Source: an uncultured Flavobacteriales bacterium
GTDB taxonomy: Bacteria; Bacteroidota; Bacteroidia; Flavobacteriales_D; Sanyastnellaceae
Length of the DNA stretch: 64,000 nt
Assembly (NCBI GenBank): GCA_943787435.1
Contig: CALSMK010000029.1
Span: 31,438-95,437, forward strand
Reading direction: 5' to 3'
The notes under the pieces are model-generated. The model was not told the DNA's origin. It did not search any database and saw only the letters and a program-made list of their open reading frames with translations. Shown here piece after piece: positions 10,241 to 19,378 of this stretch. The position numbers were made by a program, and so were the translations under genes. Every line of letters starts with the position of its first letter. The first letter of the stretch is position 1.

Positions 10241-12127
10241 TTAAGTCGCGTTCAGGTCGCTGTGCTCGGCCAGGGGGTCTTTTCCACCATCGAGTTGGTG
10301 AGCGACAAGTTCTTGGTATCGGCCTCCCTGCTTCATGAGTTCAGAATGGGAACCGAGCTCCACAATTTGACCGGCTTCCAGTACGGCGATTCGATCGGCA
10401 GAGCGGACGGTAGACAGCCTGTGTGCAATCACCAAAGAGGTGCGGTTTTGCATCAACCGTTCCAGTGCGGATTGGATGGCTTTTTCACTCACGGCATCCA
10501 AGGCGCTGGTGGCCTCGTCGAGCAAGAGCAGCTCGGGGTCGCGAAGGAAGGCCCTGGCCAAGGCAATGCGTTGTCGCTGACCTCCTGAAAGCTGAATGCC
10601 GCGCTCGCCAACCAAGGTGCTGAAGCCCTCAGGGAAATCTTCAATGAAGGCCAATGCCAGTGCGTCCGAGGCTGCCTGACGAACGTCCTCTTGGGAGGCG
10701 TCCGGACGTCCATATCGAATGTTCTCCTCTATGGTTCCTCCAAACAAAATGACCTCCTGAGGAACCAAGGCCATTCGCCTTCGCATGGTGGTTAAATCCT
10801 GCTTCTCAAGGGACACTCCGTCGAGCAGCAACTCCCCCGAAGTGGGGGTTCGGAACGCGGTGATGAGGCTGGCAAGGGTGGATTTTCCGGCGCCTGATCC
10901 CCCAACCAATGCGAGGGTTTCTCCGGCCCTGACTTCAAGGTTGATGCCGGCGAGGACTTGCACGTCTGGGCGGTTGGGATAGTGGTAGCCGAGATCGTTG
11001 AACTGCACAGAGAGGCCACGGGTGGTGGCTTGGACCCGCTCTGGTTCAGGGGTGAGGTCAACGGCTTCACGATCGCGTTCGATCAAGTCCATGACCTCTT
11101 CAATGGCTCCAAATCCACGCTGGAGTTCGCCGAAGATGTTGGCGATGCCTCCGATGCTTCCGGCGACCAAGCCCGTCATGAGCAGAAAGCTGAAAAATTG
11201 CTCGGAGGTGAGTTCTCCGGATTGGAGCATGCTGGCCCCTTGGAACAGCACCAAGGTGATGGCTCCAAAAATCATGATGATGATGAAGCTGGCAAAAGCC
11301 CCGCGCCAGAGCGCTGTGCGCAAGGCAATGCCCCTGACTTCTTCCACCCTCTCCCTGTATCGAGCCATCTCAAAGGCTTCACGGGCAAAGGCCTTCACGC
11401 TCACGATGCCGGTCAAGGTCTCGGACACGATGGTGTTGGACTCCGCCACCGCGCCTTGGGTCTTTTTGGAGAGCTTCCGAATGAAACGGCCAAACCCCAT
11501 CGCGGCCAGCATGGCCACCGGCAATGTGCCCAGCATCAGAAAGGTCAACTTCCAGCTGAAGGTCATCAGGGCCAGAAGTCCTCCTCCAATGATGATGCTT
11601 TGTCGCACCAACTCCGCCAGAACGGTGGTAAAAGTGTCGCGAATCGCTTCAATGTCGGCTGCAATGCGGCTGCCCAAATCACCCACCCTCCTGGAGTCAA
11701 AGAAGTCCATCTTTTGGGTGATCATGCTGGCAAAAGCATCCATCCTGAGGGCCTTGAGCATTCGTGTGGTGATCTCTCCAAAGAGCCACAACCGAATGAA
11801 TGACAGCGCGGATTGCAAAACGAGAACGGCGAAAATGGCCAGGCCAATCTGTTTCAGGTCGCTGCCATCGATGGGCAAAGGCAGGTCAAATCCGCTGGGA
11901 GATGCAGGATCAACACCGACGCCGCCCAGCTGCCCCCAGAGTCGGGTCACCAGAAGGGTCAGTACCCCGGAAAGGGTGATCAGGACAATGCCAAAGGCGA
12001 ATTTGATGCGGTGCGGGCGCAGGTAGGGCGCGATTCTTCCAAACTGCAAAAAGCCTTCCCGGTTCAGTTTCCCTTTGCGGGGAGGTTCTCCTTTGGGGTC
12101 GGTGGGGGGGGTGCGACGGCGGGCCAA
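10241..12127 (-). CDS. ABC exporter, fused permease and ATPase (MsbA-like)
   Basis: The 628-residue protein has a basic N-terminal tail, six membrane segments between about residues 40 and 330, and a nucleotide-binding domain with [11 protein letters not shown] (Walker A), [14 protein letters not shown] (signature), [13 protein letters not shown] (Walker B) and the switch IAHRLSTV. This is the type IV half-transporter layout of MsbA and related lipid or drug exporters, working as a homodimer in the inner membrane. Coupling to gmd suggests an envelope lipid or glycolipid substrate, but this is only contextual; drug export is equally possible from sequence. A candidate -7 box lies 25 bases upstream of the start. 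Confidence 0.9.
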   Translation of the reverse strand: MARRRTPPTDPKGEPPRKGKLNREGFLQFGRIAPYLRPHRIKFAFGIVLITLSGVLTLLVTRLWGQLGGVGVDPASPSGFDLPLPIDGSDLKQIGLAIFAVLVLQSALSFIRLWLFGEITTRMLKALRMDAFASMITQKMDFFDSRRVGDLGSRIAADIEAIRDTFTTVLAELVRQSIIIGGGLLALMTFSWKLTFLMLGTLPVAMLAAMGFGRFIRKLSKKTQGAVAESNTIVSETLTGIVSVKAFAREAFEMARYRERVEEVRGIALRTALWRGAFASFIIIMIFGAITLVLFQGASMLQSGELTSEQFFSFLLMTGLVAGSIGGIANIFGELQRGFGAIEEVMDLIERDREAVDLTPEPERVQATTRGLSVQFNDLGYHYPNRPDVQVLAGINLEVRAGETLALVGGSGAGKSTLASLITAFRTPTSGELLLDGVSLEKQDLTTMRRRMALVPQEVILFGGTIEENIRYGRPDASQEDVRQAASDALALAFIEDFPEGFSTLVGERGIQLSGGQRQRIALARAFLRDPELLLLDEATSALDAVSEKAIQSALERLMQNRTSLVIAHRLSTVRSADRIAVLEAGQIVELGSHSELMKQGGRYQELVAHQLDGGKDPLAEHSDLNAT

Positions 12128-12151
12128 ATCAGGTCAAATTCCGATTAGGGA

Positions 12152-12159
12152 CAAAGCTA
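12152..12159 (-). promoter_or_regulatory. Candidate -7 box (TAGCTTTG) for exporter-gmd operon
   Basis: Read on the minus strand this is TAGCTTTG, matching the Bacteroidota -7 consensus TAnnTTTG, 25 bases upstream of the exporter ATG. I did not find a well-placed -33 TTG, so support is the box and its position only. Confidence 0.35.
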
Positions 12160-12239
12160 AACTGCCGCATCTTGCCGAGGGAATCGAAGGGTGCAAGATG
12201 TTGTGCACTTCAATTGGATGGATTTCTCGAGTCGTTGCC

Positions 12240-12247
12240 TATCTTTG
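12240..12247 (+). promoter_or_regulatory. Candidate -7 box (TATCTTTG) for rpmH
   Basis: TATCTTTG matches the Bacteroidota TAnnTTTG -7 consensus and lies 27 bases before the rpmH ATG, which would give a leader of roughly 20 bases. A TTG at 12214-12216 is a possible -33 element, though the 23-base spacing is longer than usual. Confidence 0.45.
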
Positions 12248-12274
12248 CGCTCCCGATTTTGAATTCACTTAGTT

Positions 12275-12442
12275 ATGAAACGGACATTCCAACCCTCGGT
12301 TCGCAAGCGTCGCAACAAGCACGGATTTCGTGAGCGCATGGCATCAGTTGGCGGCCGCGCCGTCCTTTCTGCCCGCCGCCGCAAGGGCCGCAAGAAGTTG
12401 TCTGTCTCCGACGAGCGCCGCCACAAAGGCATCGAGCGTTGA
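12275..12442 (+). CDS. rpmH: 50S ribosomal protein bL34
   Basis: A 55-residue, highly basic open frame beginning [20 protein letters not shown] is unmistakably bL34, a small protein of the large ribosomal subunit. The conserved GFRERMAS and [16 protein letters not shown] segments are present. It is slightly longer than the usual 44-52 residues because of a C-terminal tail, [13 protein letters not shown], which is a common extension in this phylum. It stands alone between a candidate promoter and a strong hairpin terminator. The usual partner rnpA is not adjacent. Confidence 0.96.
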   Translation: MKRTFQPSVRKRRNKHGFRERMASVGGRAVLSARRRKGRKKLSVSDERRHKGIER

Positions 12443-12464
12443 TTGAATTCAATCCAAAGCATTG

Positions 12465-12492
12465 AAAAAGGCGTCCCATGGGACGCCTTTTT
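12465..12492. terminator. Bidirectional intrinsic terminator between rpmH and PPTase gene
   Basis: A perfect 28-base palindrome with an A5 run on the left, a GGCGTCCC stem and a T5 run on the right. It sits 22 bases after rpmH and just beyond the end of the converging phosphopantetheinyl transferase gene, so it can serve both. Confidence 0.9.
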
Positions 12493-12514
12493 GTTTGGGC
12501 CATTTTTTGAAGAT

Positions 12515-13123
12515 TCACCCCGGGAATGTGCATGCAGCGAGCCATGTATCGGGCTGTTTTGCCGAATTCGGTTCTGAGGATGGCAAGAGGGAAGGCGAGG
12601 AGGGAGGTGACGCGGCCGGACCGAGGTTGTGCCAGCGGAGGATCAAAGGTTGATTTTGCGAAACCGCGATCAATTGTGCCGAGTGTGGATGCACCGAAGT
12701 CCAAGTCAGGCCATTCAAGAAGTCGACCCCCGTTCCAAACACCTTAAAGGCGGCTTCTTTGGCGGTCCAAATCTTGCACAGGGTGGTGAGGCTGTCTCCA
12801 AATTGATCCAGTACCGGTTGATCATGGGGTCCAACGTAACGGCGGCGGACCTTTTCTAAACGAGACGAAGCCTCTTCTAAATCGATGCCGATTGGCGCTG
12901 GACTGCGCGCGGCAGCCACCCAGCCTCCACCATGGGACAGGCTGCAGTATTCTGTCCCCAACCTCGGGCGGCCTGAAACCTCTTTGGAGGGTTCCGGCCA
13001 TCCATGTTGCTGGAGGAGAATGGACATGGTGGCCCGTTGTTCATCAATGCCGCCCAATGCCGGCAGGCCAATGACGGGGAATTCCGTTTCAGGAACCGGT
13101 ATGGAGAAGCCAGAATTGGGCAT
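12515..13123 (-). CDS. 4'-phosphopantetheinyl transferase, Sfp-type
   Basis: I place the start at 13123 (202 residues, [15 protein letters not shown]), because the much longer open frame upstream is only the antisense of ahcY. The protein contains the two hallmark metal and catalytic motifs of the Sfp family, GIDLE near residue 88 and [16 protein letters not shown] near residue 132. Such enzymes transfer the phosphopantetheine arm of coenzyme A to a serine of carrier proteins. In a genome without a visible NRPS or PKS here, the target may be the fatty acid acyl carrier protein or a secondary pathway elsewhere. It is transcribed divergently from ahcY with about 96 bases between the two starts. 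Confidence 0.85.
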   Translation of the reverse strand: MPNSGFSIPVPETEFPVIGLPALGGIDEQRATMSILLQQHGWPEPSKEVSGRPRLGTEYCSLSHGGGWVAAARSPAPIGIDLEEASSRLEKVRRRYVGPHDQPVLDQFGDSLTTLCKIWTAKEAAFKVFGTGVDFLNGLTWTSVHPHSAQLIAVSQNQPLILRWHNLGPAASPPSSPSLLPSSEPNSAKQPDTWLAACTFPG

Positions 13124-13191
13124 AAAAGGCGCAAGGAAACAAATCCCGGGCAAAGCTGTGTTAAGTCTGTTAATCAGAACATTGTCACGGC

Positions 13192-13199
13192 TATCTTTG
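13192..13199 (+). promoter_or_regulatory. Candidate -7 box (TATCTTTG) for ahcY
   Basis: The same octamer TATCTTTG seen before rpmH occurs here 20 bases upstream of the ahcY start codon, fitting the TAnnTTTG -7 consensus. A convincing -33 element was not identified. Confidence 0.45.
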
Positions 13200-13219
13200 C
13201 CGCAAATATTACCCAGCGC

Positions 13220-14539
13220 ATGAGCGTTACCAACACCACCACTCCACTCCCTTACAAGGTCAAGGACATCAACTTGGCTGAATGGGGCAGAAAGGAAATT
13301 CAACTTGCTGAAGCCGAGATGCCGGGCCTGATGGCCTTGCGTGAGCGCTATCGTAGCGAAAAGCCTTTGGCCGGCGCACGTGTGGCAGGATGCCTCCACA
13401 TGACCATCCAGACGGCTGTTTTGATCGAGACCCTCGTTGAGCTCGGAGCCGACGTGACTTGGTCCAGCTGTAACATCTTCTCTACGCAGGATCACGCTGC
13501 TGCCGCCATTGCCGCAGCTGGCATTCCAGTGTATGCTTGGAAGGGCATGACCGAGGAAGAGTACGAGTGGTGCATTGAGCAGACCTTGTTCTTCGGTGAA
13601 GCGCGCGAGCCTCTGAATATGATTTTGGATGACGGAGGTGACCTCACCAATGTGATCTTGGACCAGCATCCAGAATTGGCGGGTGGAATCAAGGGCATCT
13701 CTGAGGAGACCACCACGGGTGTTCTGCGCTTGTATGACCGGGAAAAGAATGGGACGTTGCCCATGCCGGCCATCAATGTGAACGACAGTGTCACCAAAAG
13801 CAAGTTCGACAATAAGTATGGCTGCCGTGAGTCCTGTGTGGACGCCATCCGCCGAGCCACCGACATCATGATGGCCGGAAAGGTCGCATGTGTGGCCGGA
13901 TTTGGCGACGTGGGCAAGGGCTCTGCCGACAGCCTGCGCAATGCAGGGTGCCGTGTGATTGTGAGCGAAATCGACCCCATTTGTGCGCTCCAAGCTGCCA
14001 TGGAGGGATACGAGGTGAAGCCATTTGTGGATGCTTGCTCTGAGGCAGACATCGTGGTGACCGCCACAGGAAACAAGGACATTGTGGCCGAGCCGCATTT
14101 CCGCGCCATGAAGGACAAAGCCATTGTCTGCAACATTGGTCACTTCGACAATGAGATCGATGTCGCTTGGCTCAATGACAACTATGGTTCTTCATTCGAC
14201 AACATCAAGCCACAGGTGGACAAGTACACCATCGATGGAAAGGACATCATCCTGCTCGCCGAGGGCCGACTGGTGAACCTCGGTTGTGCCACGGGTCACC
14301 CTTCTTTTGTGATGAGTGCCAGCTTCACCAACCAGACGATTGCTCAAATCGAGTTGTGGAACAACAACGACAATTACGAGAACAAGGTGTACACCTTGCC
14401 CAAGCACCTCGACGAGGAAGTGGCGCGTTTGCACCTCGAGAAGATTGGAGTGGTCTTGGAGGTTCTCAGCCAGGAGCAGGCCGACTACATCGGAGTTCCA
14501 GTGAATGGCCCGTACAAGGGAGATGCCTACCGTTACTGA
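13220..14539 (+). CDS. ahcY: Adenosylhomocysteinase
   Basis: The enzyme hydrolyses S-adenosylhomocysteine to adenosine and homocysteine in the methyl cycle, using bound NAD. The ATG at 13220 gives 439 residues ([14 protein letters not shown]); an in-frame extension upstream overlaps the divergent gene and lacks homologous features. Visible signatures are [13 protein letters not shown], the substrate segment DDGGDLT, the NAD loop [37 protein letters not shown], and the C-terminal lysine-tyrosine tail YKGDAYRY that reaches into the NAD site of the neighbouring subunit. The gene is monocistronic, with a candidate promoter upstream and a strong terminator 24 bases after the stop. Confidence 0.97.
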   Translation: MSVTNTTTPLPYKVKDINLAEWGRKEIQLAEAEMPGLMALRERYRSEKPLAGARVAGCLHMTIQTAVLIETLVELGADVTWSSCNIFSTQDHAAAAIAAAGIPVYAWKGMTEEEYEWCIEQTLFFGEAREPLNMILDDGGDLTNVILDQHPELAGGIKGISEETTTGVLRLYDREKNGTLPMPAINVNDSVTKSKFDNKYGCRESCVDAIRRATDIMMAGKVACVAGFGDVGKGSADSLRNAGCRVIVSEIDPICALQAAMEGYEVKPFVDACSEADIVVTATGNKDIVAEPHFRAMKDKAIVCNIGHFDNEIDVAWLNDNYGSSFDNIKPQVDKYTIDGKDIILLAEGRLVNLGCATGHPSFVMSASFTNQTIAQIELWNNNDNYENKVYTLPKHLDEEVARLHLEKIGVVLEVLSQEQADYIGVPVNGPYKGDAYRY

Positions 14540-14562
14540 TCGGAAGCATCTTCTGCCCAAAG

Positions 14563-14596
14563 AAAAACCCCAACTCATTTGAGTTGGGGTTTTTTC
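14563..14596. terminator. Bidirectional intrinsic terminator after ahcY
   Basis: A5 followed by CCCCAACTC, a four-base loop, the complementary GAGTTGGGG and T6. The stem is nine perfect pairs plus an A/T extension. It separates ahcY from the converging lipoprotein gene at 14621 and can work in both directions. Confidence 0.92.
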
Positions 14597-14620
14597 TTGC
14601 CCTGCTGCGGTGAGACGGGG

Positions 14621-15046
14621 TCAGTTTCGAATCGACAAAACAGGAGGAATCCACGTTGTGGTATAGCGTTCCAGTGGGGCAGTCGTGGGCCCCTGAATGA
14701 TGGAGCCGTCGAAGATGTACCACTCGGATTCACTACACGGGTCTTCGATGGTGTAGCCATCTTGAGACAGGCTGCACTGACATCCCGCGTCCACATCAAA
14801 GGTGGCATGGCGATCGAGTACAACGAATTCATCGAGGGTGTATCGGTATACAATCAAGCCCCGGCTGCCGCCGGAGATGTAGAGCCAATTGCCGGGGAAA
14901 TTCAAATTGTTGTAAGCCGGGAGATTCAGATTCAGGTCGACTTGCACATCCACGTAGGGAATGACCCCAGGGGTGTCTTGGCATCCCATCATGGGCAGGC
15001 TCACGAGGGTGGTGATGCACAGAAGTCGAGAAAGAGTGATGGGCAT
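14621..15046 (-). CDS. Small lipoprotein with degenerate Rieske-like fold
   Basis: The 141-residue product has a lipoprotein signal with MMGC (Cys22). The mature part resembles a Rieske ferredoxin domain: a strand RGLIVYRYTLDEFVVLDRHA, then a Cys-rich turn DAGCQCS, and a second turn DPCSESEWYIFDG, followed by QGPTTAPLERY, which corresponds to the GPA-PL-Y ending of Rieske domains. The His ligands of the CxH/CxxH pairs are not where they should be, so a 2Fe-2S cluster of the usual type is unlikely. Its ATG overlaps the tsaB stop by one base (TAATG), indicating translational coupling. The Rieske relation is an inference from pattern, not a search result. Confidence 0.6.
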   Translation of the reverse strand: MPITLSRLLCITTLVSLPMMGCQDTPGVIPYVDVQVDLNLNLPAYNNLNFPGNWLYISGGSRGLIVYRYTLDEFVVLDRHATFDVDAGCQCSLSQDGYTIEDPCSESEWYIFDGSIIQGPTTAPLERYTTTWIPPVLSIRN

Positions 15047-15744
15047 TATGGATGGGGGTTGCGAAGGCCGAGCGGGTCTTTTGGACGGCCAGGCACAAAG
15101 TCTTTGAAATAGAACGGTTCGAATTCACCCACGTCTTCGAATTGTCCAGATTGCCACAAAATCATGGCTTCGGGAATCAAGTCGGCGGCAGTGGGGAAGG
15201 CTTGTTCGAATTGCCACTCCGATGGATGAGACCCGAGTGCTTCACGGCACTTTTCAGCTCCATCTCCAATCAAAAGGGCGGGACCATGGCCCAAATCTTG
15301 CCGGAAAGTGCCATCGACAACCATTGCGGCGACCTCTCCTTTTTCATCGAACGTGTAAAGTTCCATTCGGCGCGCATCCACGGCGGGTATGATTCGGTTG
15401 GGACGCCCCGCAAACTCAGGATGCAGGGACTCGCCCAAGTGTTGAAGTGCGCGAAGGGGGGAGGGGGCGAGCAAGGGAATTCCCAAGCCAGCACACATGC
15501 CTTTGGCGGCAGAAGTGCCAATTCGCAGCCCAGTGAATGACCCCGGCCCTTTTCCTATGGCGATGGCGGTCAGGTCGGTGCGCTGGGTGTGGGTGTCGAT
15601 GAGGAGTTCATCGATGAGCAAATGAAGGCGCTCGGCGTGTTGGTGTTTTTCGCTTGATTCGTCGCGCCTGGCGACGCACGACCCTTCGGCTGAAGCCAAG
15701 GCCACAGAACAATTCAGGGTGGAAGTCTCCAGCAGGAGGATCAT
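15046..15744 (-). CDS. tsaB: tRNA threonylcarbamoyladenosine biosynthesis protein TsaB
   Basis: A 232-residue ASKHA-fold protein. It begins MILLLETSTLNCSVALA, and has the characteristic IAIGKGPGSFTGLRIG loop (residues 60-75) and the following AKGMCAGLGIPLLAPSPL. TsaB partners with TsaD and TsaE to place the t6A modification at position 37 of ANN-decoding tRNAs; it has no metal-binding site of its own, and none is seen. Length is normal. It follows the adaptor-protein gene by 4 bases and is coupled to the downstream small lipoprotein, a conserved-looking linkage whose meaning is unclear. Confidence 0.95.
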   Translation of the reverse strand: MILLLETSTLNCSVALASAEGSCVARRDESSEKHQHAERLHLLIDELLIDTHTQRTDLTAIAIGKGPGSFTGLRIGTSAAKGMCAGLGIPLLAPSPLRALQHLGESLHPEFAGRPNRIIPAVDARRMELYTFDEKGEVAAMVVDGTFRQDLGHGPALLIGDGAEKCREALGSHPSEWQFEQAFPTAADLIPEAMILWQSGQFEDVGEFEPFYFKDFVPGRPKDPLGLRNPHP

Positions 15745-15748
15745 CGCT

Positions 15749-17077
15749 TCAATTCACGGAGATGGACGCAGAAATCCCAGGCCGACTGACACTGTTCAGC
15801 TCCCCTTCACTTGAGCCTACGGCATCTCCATCTTGGAGCCTACGGCTGAGCAGGTCATAGGGCCCTGTGATCACCTTAGCGCCCTCAGGGAGGCTGTTGA
15901 GCACTTCGATGTTGGCGTTGTCTTGAATGCCCGTTTGGATGTTGTAGCGGAGGGCTTTCCCATCTTCAAGGAGGAATACGCACAGTTGACTTTCGGTGCT
16001 GTTGTCCGAAGTGTCTGGCCGCGTGGTGACCGCTTTGATGGGAACGGTGAGCACCTGTGCCTTCACCTCTGTTTCGATGTCGACTGTGGCCGACATTCCG
16101 GGCCGGAAGGGTGTCCAAGTGCTGTCTTTTCCCGCGCTCAGGTCGGAATGTCCTCCTGAGAGGATGCGGACCTTGACGCTGAAGTTGGTGACGCTCTCCA
16201 AGCTCAGTCGGGCAGCCCCTGTGGCGTTCAATGCAGTGTTGCCAATTTCGGTCACCACGCCGAGGAACATGCGTTCGGTGTAGGCGTCGACCTCAATCCT
16301 CGCCGTATCGCCCAGCTCCACTTTCACGATGTCGGATTCGTTGACTTCAACGTCCACCTCCATGGCCCCCAACTCGGAGACGTTCATGATGACTTCTCCT
16401 TGGAAGGAGCCTATGCCTTGCACGCCCTCCCCTTCTTCTTTGACCAGGGCAGTCACGGTGCCCGATTGGGGAGACAGGATGACGGTTCTGCGCAGGTTGT
16501 CCTCGGCTTCCTTGACGGCTGCCTCGGCACTGCGGATGCTGAAGCCGCCAGACCGGACGTTTTGTTCTGCGGCCTCCAAGTCGGCTTCGGCGCTTTGAAA
16601 GGCCACTTCCGCCTGCTCAAAATCAGCAGCGCTCAAGACGCCTTTGTCGTACAAATCTTGGTTGCGGCGAAAGGCCAATTGCGCTGCTGAAAAAGCCGCT
16701 TTGCTCTGGGCCAAACGGGCCGAGGCGGTGGCGCGGTTGGATTTGGCATTGTCCAACGCCGCTTTGGCCTGGCTCAACCGGCTTTCGAAGATGTCAGGGT
16801 TGATTCGGGCCAGCAATTGACCTGCTGTGACCCTGTCTCCTTCTCGAACAGGCAGTTCGATGAGTTGGCCGCTGACTTCAGCGGATATTTTGACCTCAAC
16901 TTCGGGTTGAATGCGGCCAGAAGCGATCACCGTTTCCACAATTCGGTTCTGACCCACGTCCTCGGTTTGAACGTTGGGGGCATCAGGTCCGCCGCCAAAG
17001 GCCAGGGCCAAGGCCACCATAACCACGACGGCGACGCCAAGGATGATGAGGGTGCGTTTTCCGAGTTTCATGCGCAT
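15749..17077 (-). CDS. HlyD/MacA-type periplasmic adaptor subunit of an efflux system
   Basis: The 442-residue protein has an N-terminal membrane anchor (TLIILGVAVVVMVALALAF). A split lipoyl domain follows, with SGRIQPEVEVKISAEVSGQ and the half VREGDRVTAGQLLA. A long coiled-coil hairpin runs from about residue 105 to 190, rich in Ala, Gln and Glu, and beta-barrel and membrane-proximal domains follow. This is the layout of MacA/AcrA adaptors that bridge an inner-membrane pump to TolC. The TolC gene overlaps its start by one base. No permease (MacB or RND) gene follows; tsaB does, so the pump must be encoded elsewhere. ATG at 17077 and 17071 are both possible starts. Confidence 0.88.
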   Translation of the reverse strand: MRMKLGKRTLIILGVAVVVMVALALAFGGGPDAPNVQTEDVGQNRIVETVIASGRIQPEVEVKISAEVSGQLIELPVREGDRVTAGQLLARINPDIFESRLSQAKAALDNAKSNRATASARLAQSKAAFSAAQLAFRRNQDLYDKGVLSAADFEQAEVAFQSAEADLEAAEQNVRSGGFSIRSAEAAVKEAEDNLRRTVILSPQSGTVTALVKEEGEGVQGIGSFQGEVIMNVSELGAMEVDVEVNESDIVKVELGDTARIEVDAYTERMFLGVVTEIGNTALNATGAARLSLESVTNFSVKVRILSGGHSDLSAGKDSTWTPFRPGMSATVDIETEVKAQVLTVPIKAVTTRPDTSDNSTESQLCVFLLEDGKALRYNIQTGIQDNANIEVLNSLPEGAKVITGPYDLLSRRLQDGDAVGSSEGELNSVSRPGISASISVN

Positions 17078-18537
17078 TAAAGTTTGAAGCGCAGGCCGCG
17101 TCCCGAATAGAAATCCAGAATGGCGATGCGGAAGACCAAATCATAGCGGGAGCGAAGGGCTTGCAACCGGGCTGAATCGTATCGATTGCGGGCTTGCGTG
17201 TAATCAACTTGAGTGGAAGCCCCTTGCTCAAACCGCAGCTGAGCATTGTCGAAAGCGAGCTTGGCCGAGGCCTCTGAACGCTCTGCAGCGGCGAGGGTCT
17301 CGGTCGCGTTTCTCGCGTCGCGGTGGGCCCGCTCCACGGACTGTTGCAAGGTTTGTTTGGTCTGCTCCAATTGAAGTTCTGCCTGCTCGATCCCGACTTG
17401 GCTCCGTCGCGTTCCGTTTCGAACGGACCAGCCATTGAAAATGGGAATGGACAGACTGAAAAACAGGCTTTGGTTGACGTTGGATGACACTTGGTCCGAG
17501 AATGGCTTGGTCCGGTAATCGTTGTAGACCAAAGCGCTGGAAAGAACAGGCTCGAGTGTGTTTTGGGTGACGCCAATTGTGAAGAGCTGCAATTCGGGAT
17601 CTCCGATGGGTTCTTGGGCAGCACCTGAGAAACCTGAGCCATAGCTCCAGCTGGCACTCAGCCTGGGCAACCCGACGGTTTTCGCCAAATCGAGTCCGAT
17701 TTCCTGTTGACGAATTCTTGATGACCCAGCTTTGATTTCAGGAAAAGAAGTGAGGGCGGCATTGAGCACCTTATCCAAGCCCATCAGTGCGGGAAGGTTG
17801 CCCACATCGTTGAGGTTGGGGCGGTCAATGGTGAGGGCGTCGGCATCGTTCGGGCTGAGCCTCATCGATTGCGCCAATTGCAGACGTGCCAAGGACACTT
17901 CGCCTTCCGATGAAATCTTGGTGGATTGATCGGATGCGAGCTGAGCTTGAAGATCCAATAAGTCCGATTGTGGTGCAGCTCCGGCGTCGACAAAGGCCCG
18001 GATGCGGTCCACTTGAACCGATGTGGTTTGAACGTTGAGGACCGCGATGTCCAGCGCATCTTCGGCGAACATCAAACTGATGAAGGCACTCGCCACCTGC
18101 AGGGCCACGTCATTTTGGGTGCTTTCCAGATCTAGGCCCGCCGCCACTCTGCGTTCTTCGGCCTGTTCCAGCCTGAGGTGGTTGGACATGCCGGCAAAAA
18201 GGGTAATGCCCGAACCAATGCCCACCGAATTGGATCGAATTCTGGAGGTGGCAAATTGGTTGGTGAAGGGGTCAATGGTTTGGCCCCAATTGTAACCGTG
18301 GGAGGCACTGCCATTTAGGTTGGGCAAGAAGGCAGCCTTGGCCTCGTCTACGTCAATGTCATTGCCCTCTAGCCCAAGCTGCCCTTGACGGACTTGCAGG
18401 TTGTTGGCCTGAGCATGGGCAATGGCTCGCTCCAAGGACCAAGAGGTCCCTTGACCTTTCACCGCAAGGGTCAACGTCAAGAGGAAGAGAAAAGAAAGGG
18501 TTTTGGTGAAACGAAGGGGGAAAGGCTTCGATGGCAT
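17077..18537 (-). CDS. TolC-family outer membrane efflux protein
   Basis: The ATG at 18537 (486 residues) directly precedes a signal peptide, PLRFTKTLSFLFLLTLTLAV. The mature protein has the duplicated TolC architecture of long amphipathic helices separated by short strands: WSLERAIAHAQANNLQVRQG begins repeat one, and a second set starts near LDKVLNAALTSFPEIKAG. Residues such as ARNATETLAAAERSEASAKL form the tunnel helices. It would form the trimeric outer-membrane duct for the adaptor encoded immediately downstream (TAATG overlap). The substrate cannot be read from sequence. A longer frame to 18564 exists but would place nine residues before the signal peptide. Confidence 0.9.
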   Translation of the reverse strand: MPSKPFPLRFTKTLSFLFLLTLTLAVKGQGTSWSLERAIAHAQANNLQVRQGQLGLEGNDIDVDEAKAAFLPNLNGSASHGYNWGQTIDPFTNQFATSRIRSNSVGIGSGITLFAGMSNHLRLEQAEERRVAAGLDLESTQNDVALQVASAFISLMFAEDALDIAVLNVQTTSVQVDRIRAFVDAGAAPQSDLLDLQAQLASDQSTKISSEGEVSLARLQLAQSMRLSPNDADALTIDRPNLNDVGNLPALMGLDKVLNAALTSFPEIKAGSSRIRQQEIGLDLAKTVGLPRLSASWSYGSGFSGAAQEPIGDPELQLFTIGVTQNTLEPVLSSALVYNDYRTKPFSDQVSSNVNQSLFFSLSIPIFNGWSVRNGTRRSQVGIEQAELQLEQTKQTLQQSVERAHRDARNATETLAAAERSEASAKLAFDNAQLRFEQGASTQVDYTQARNRYDSARLQALRSRYDLVFRIAILDFYSGRGLRFKL

Positions 18538-18609
18538 GGCGGGGGGACAGAGGTCGAAAGACACCCCGCAAAAGTACGTAGCCCACGTGAGCGGGCATGA
18601 GGTGTTGTG

Positions 18610-19362
18610 TCAGTATGCCAACACTTCAATTTCAACCCTGCGATTGGCTTCGTGTTGCCAAGCATACACAGGGTCAGGGAACAGCAAGGCATCGGAGCCA
18701 TACCCGGCAGGATGAAGTCGGTCGGGATTGACCCCTTTGGCAACGAGCCACTGAATCAGGGCTTTAGACCTCTTGACGCTGGCTTTCCGGTAAAAGGCCC
18801 GTGACCTGCGGCCATCAGCGCCGTTTACATGACCGATGATGTTGATCTCGACGGTGGGGTTGGCTTGGAGCCAAGTCAAAAGCTCATCGGCTATGGTGAA
18901 GCTTTTGGGGTGGATCCGGTATTGATTGCCAATGAAGTGAATGCCCAAGATGTCGGTCTTCAGGCCGACTTCGAGAGGACGGAGTTTAATGTTGACGGTG
19001 CGCTCTTTAACAAGGTCTGGCCAGAATGATTCGGCGTAGAACATGAACCCTTGTTTGTGTCCAATCAAGGTGTGATGTCGGTGAGGCACAATCTGAAGCA
19101 CAGTGTCTTGCAGAGATGTAAATCGCCCGGGTCTTCGGTTGTGATAACCGAAAAGGACCACATCACATGTGGTGGGTTGCCTTTCAGAATTCACTTGGAA
19201 CCGAAAGCTGCCGAAATCCTGGGAGGACTTGCTCTCAACAATTGCGCGTTCGGCTCTGAATTGAGCGTGCGCCGAGGAAGTGGTGGTCAGAAGGAGAACT
19301 GTTGTGGCAGTCAACAGGCAAAATGTGGGCCATCGTAGATAAAAGGAAGGCTGGTCAAGCAT
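18610..19362 (-). CDS. OmpA-family peptidoglycan-binding protein
   Basis: I choose the ATG at 19362 (250 residues) over a GTG five codons earlier. A signal peptide (FCLLTATTVLLLTTTSSAHA) is followed by a domain without recognisable features, then a C-terminal OmpA-like domain, roughly residues 140-250. This shows the expected PKSFTIADELLTWLQANP helix, INIIGHVNGADG, the RSRAFYRKASVKRSKALIQW helix and the NRRVEIEVLAY end. The usual TDxxG motif after the first strand is replaced by GHVNGAD. It likely ties the outer envelope to peptidoglycan. It is the last gene of the run starting at ctaB, but with no functional link to the oxidase that I can see. Confidence 0.8.
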   Translation of the reverse strand: MLDQPSFYLRWPTFCLLTATTVLLLTTTSSAHAQFRAERAIVESKSSQDFGSFRFQVNSERQPTTCDVVLFGYHNRRPGRFTSLQDTVLQIVPHRHHTLIGHKQGFMFYAESFWPDLVKERTVNIKLRPLEVGLKTDILGIHFIGNQYRIHPKSFTIADELLTWLQANPTVEINIIGHVNGADGRRSRAFYRKASVKRSKALIQWLVAKGVNPDRLHPAGYGSDALLFPDPVYAWQHEANRRVEIEVLAY

Positions 19363-19378
19363 GTGTGTAATATACACA

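Noticed and set aside
12515..14143. A 542-codon open frame on the minus strand opposite ahcY
   Set aside because: Only the last 202 codons match a protein family (phosphopantetheinyl transferase). The rest is antisense to conserved ahcY and has no signal or motif; it is an open-frame accident of the codon bias.
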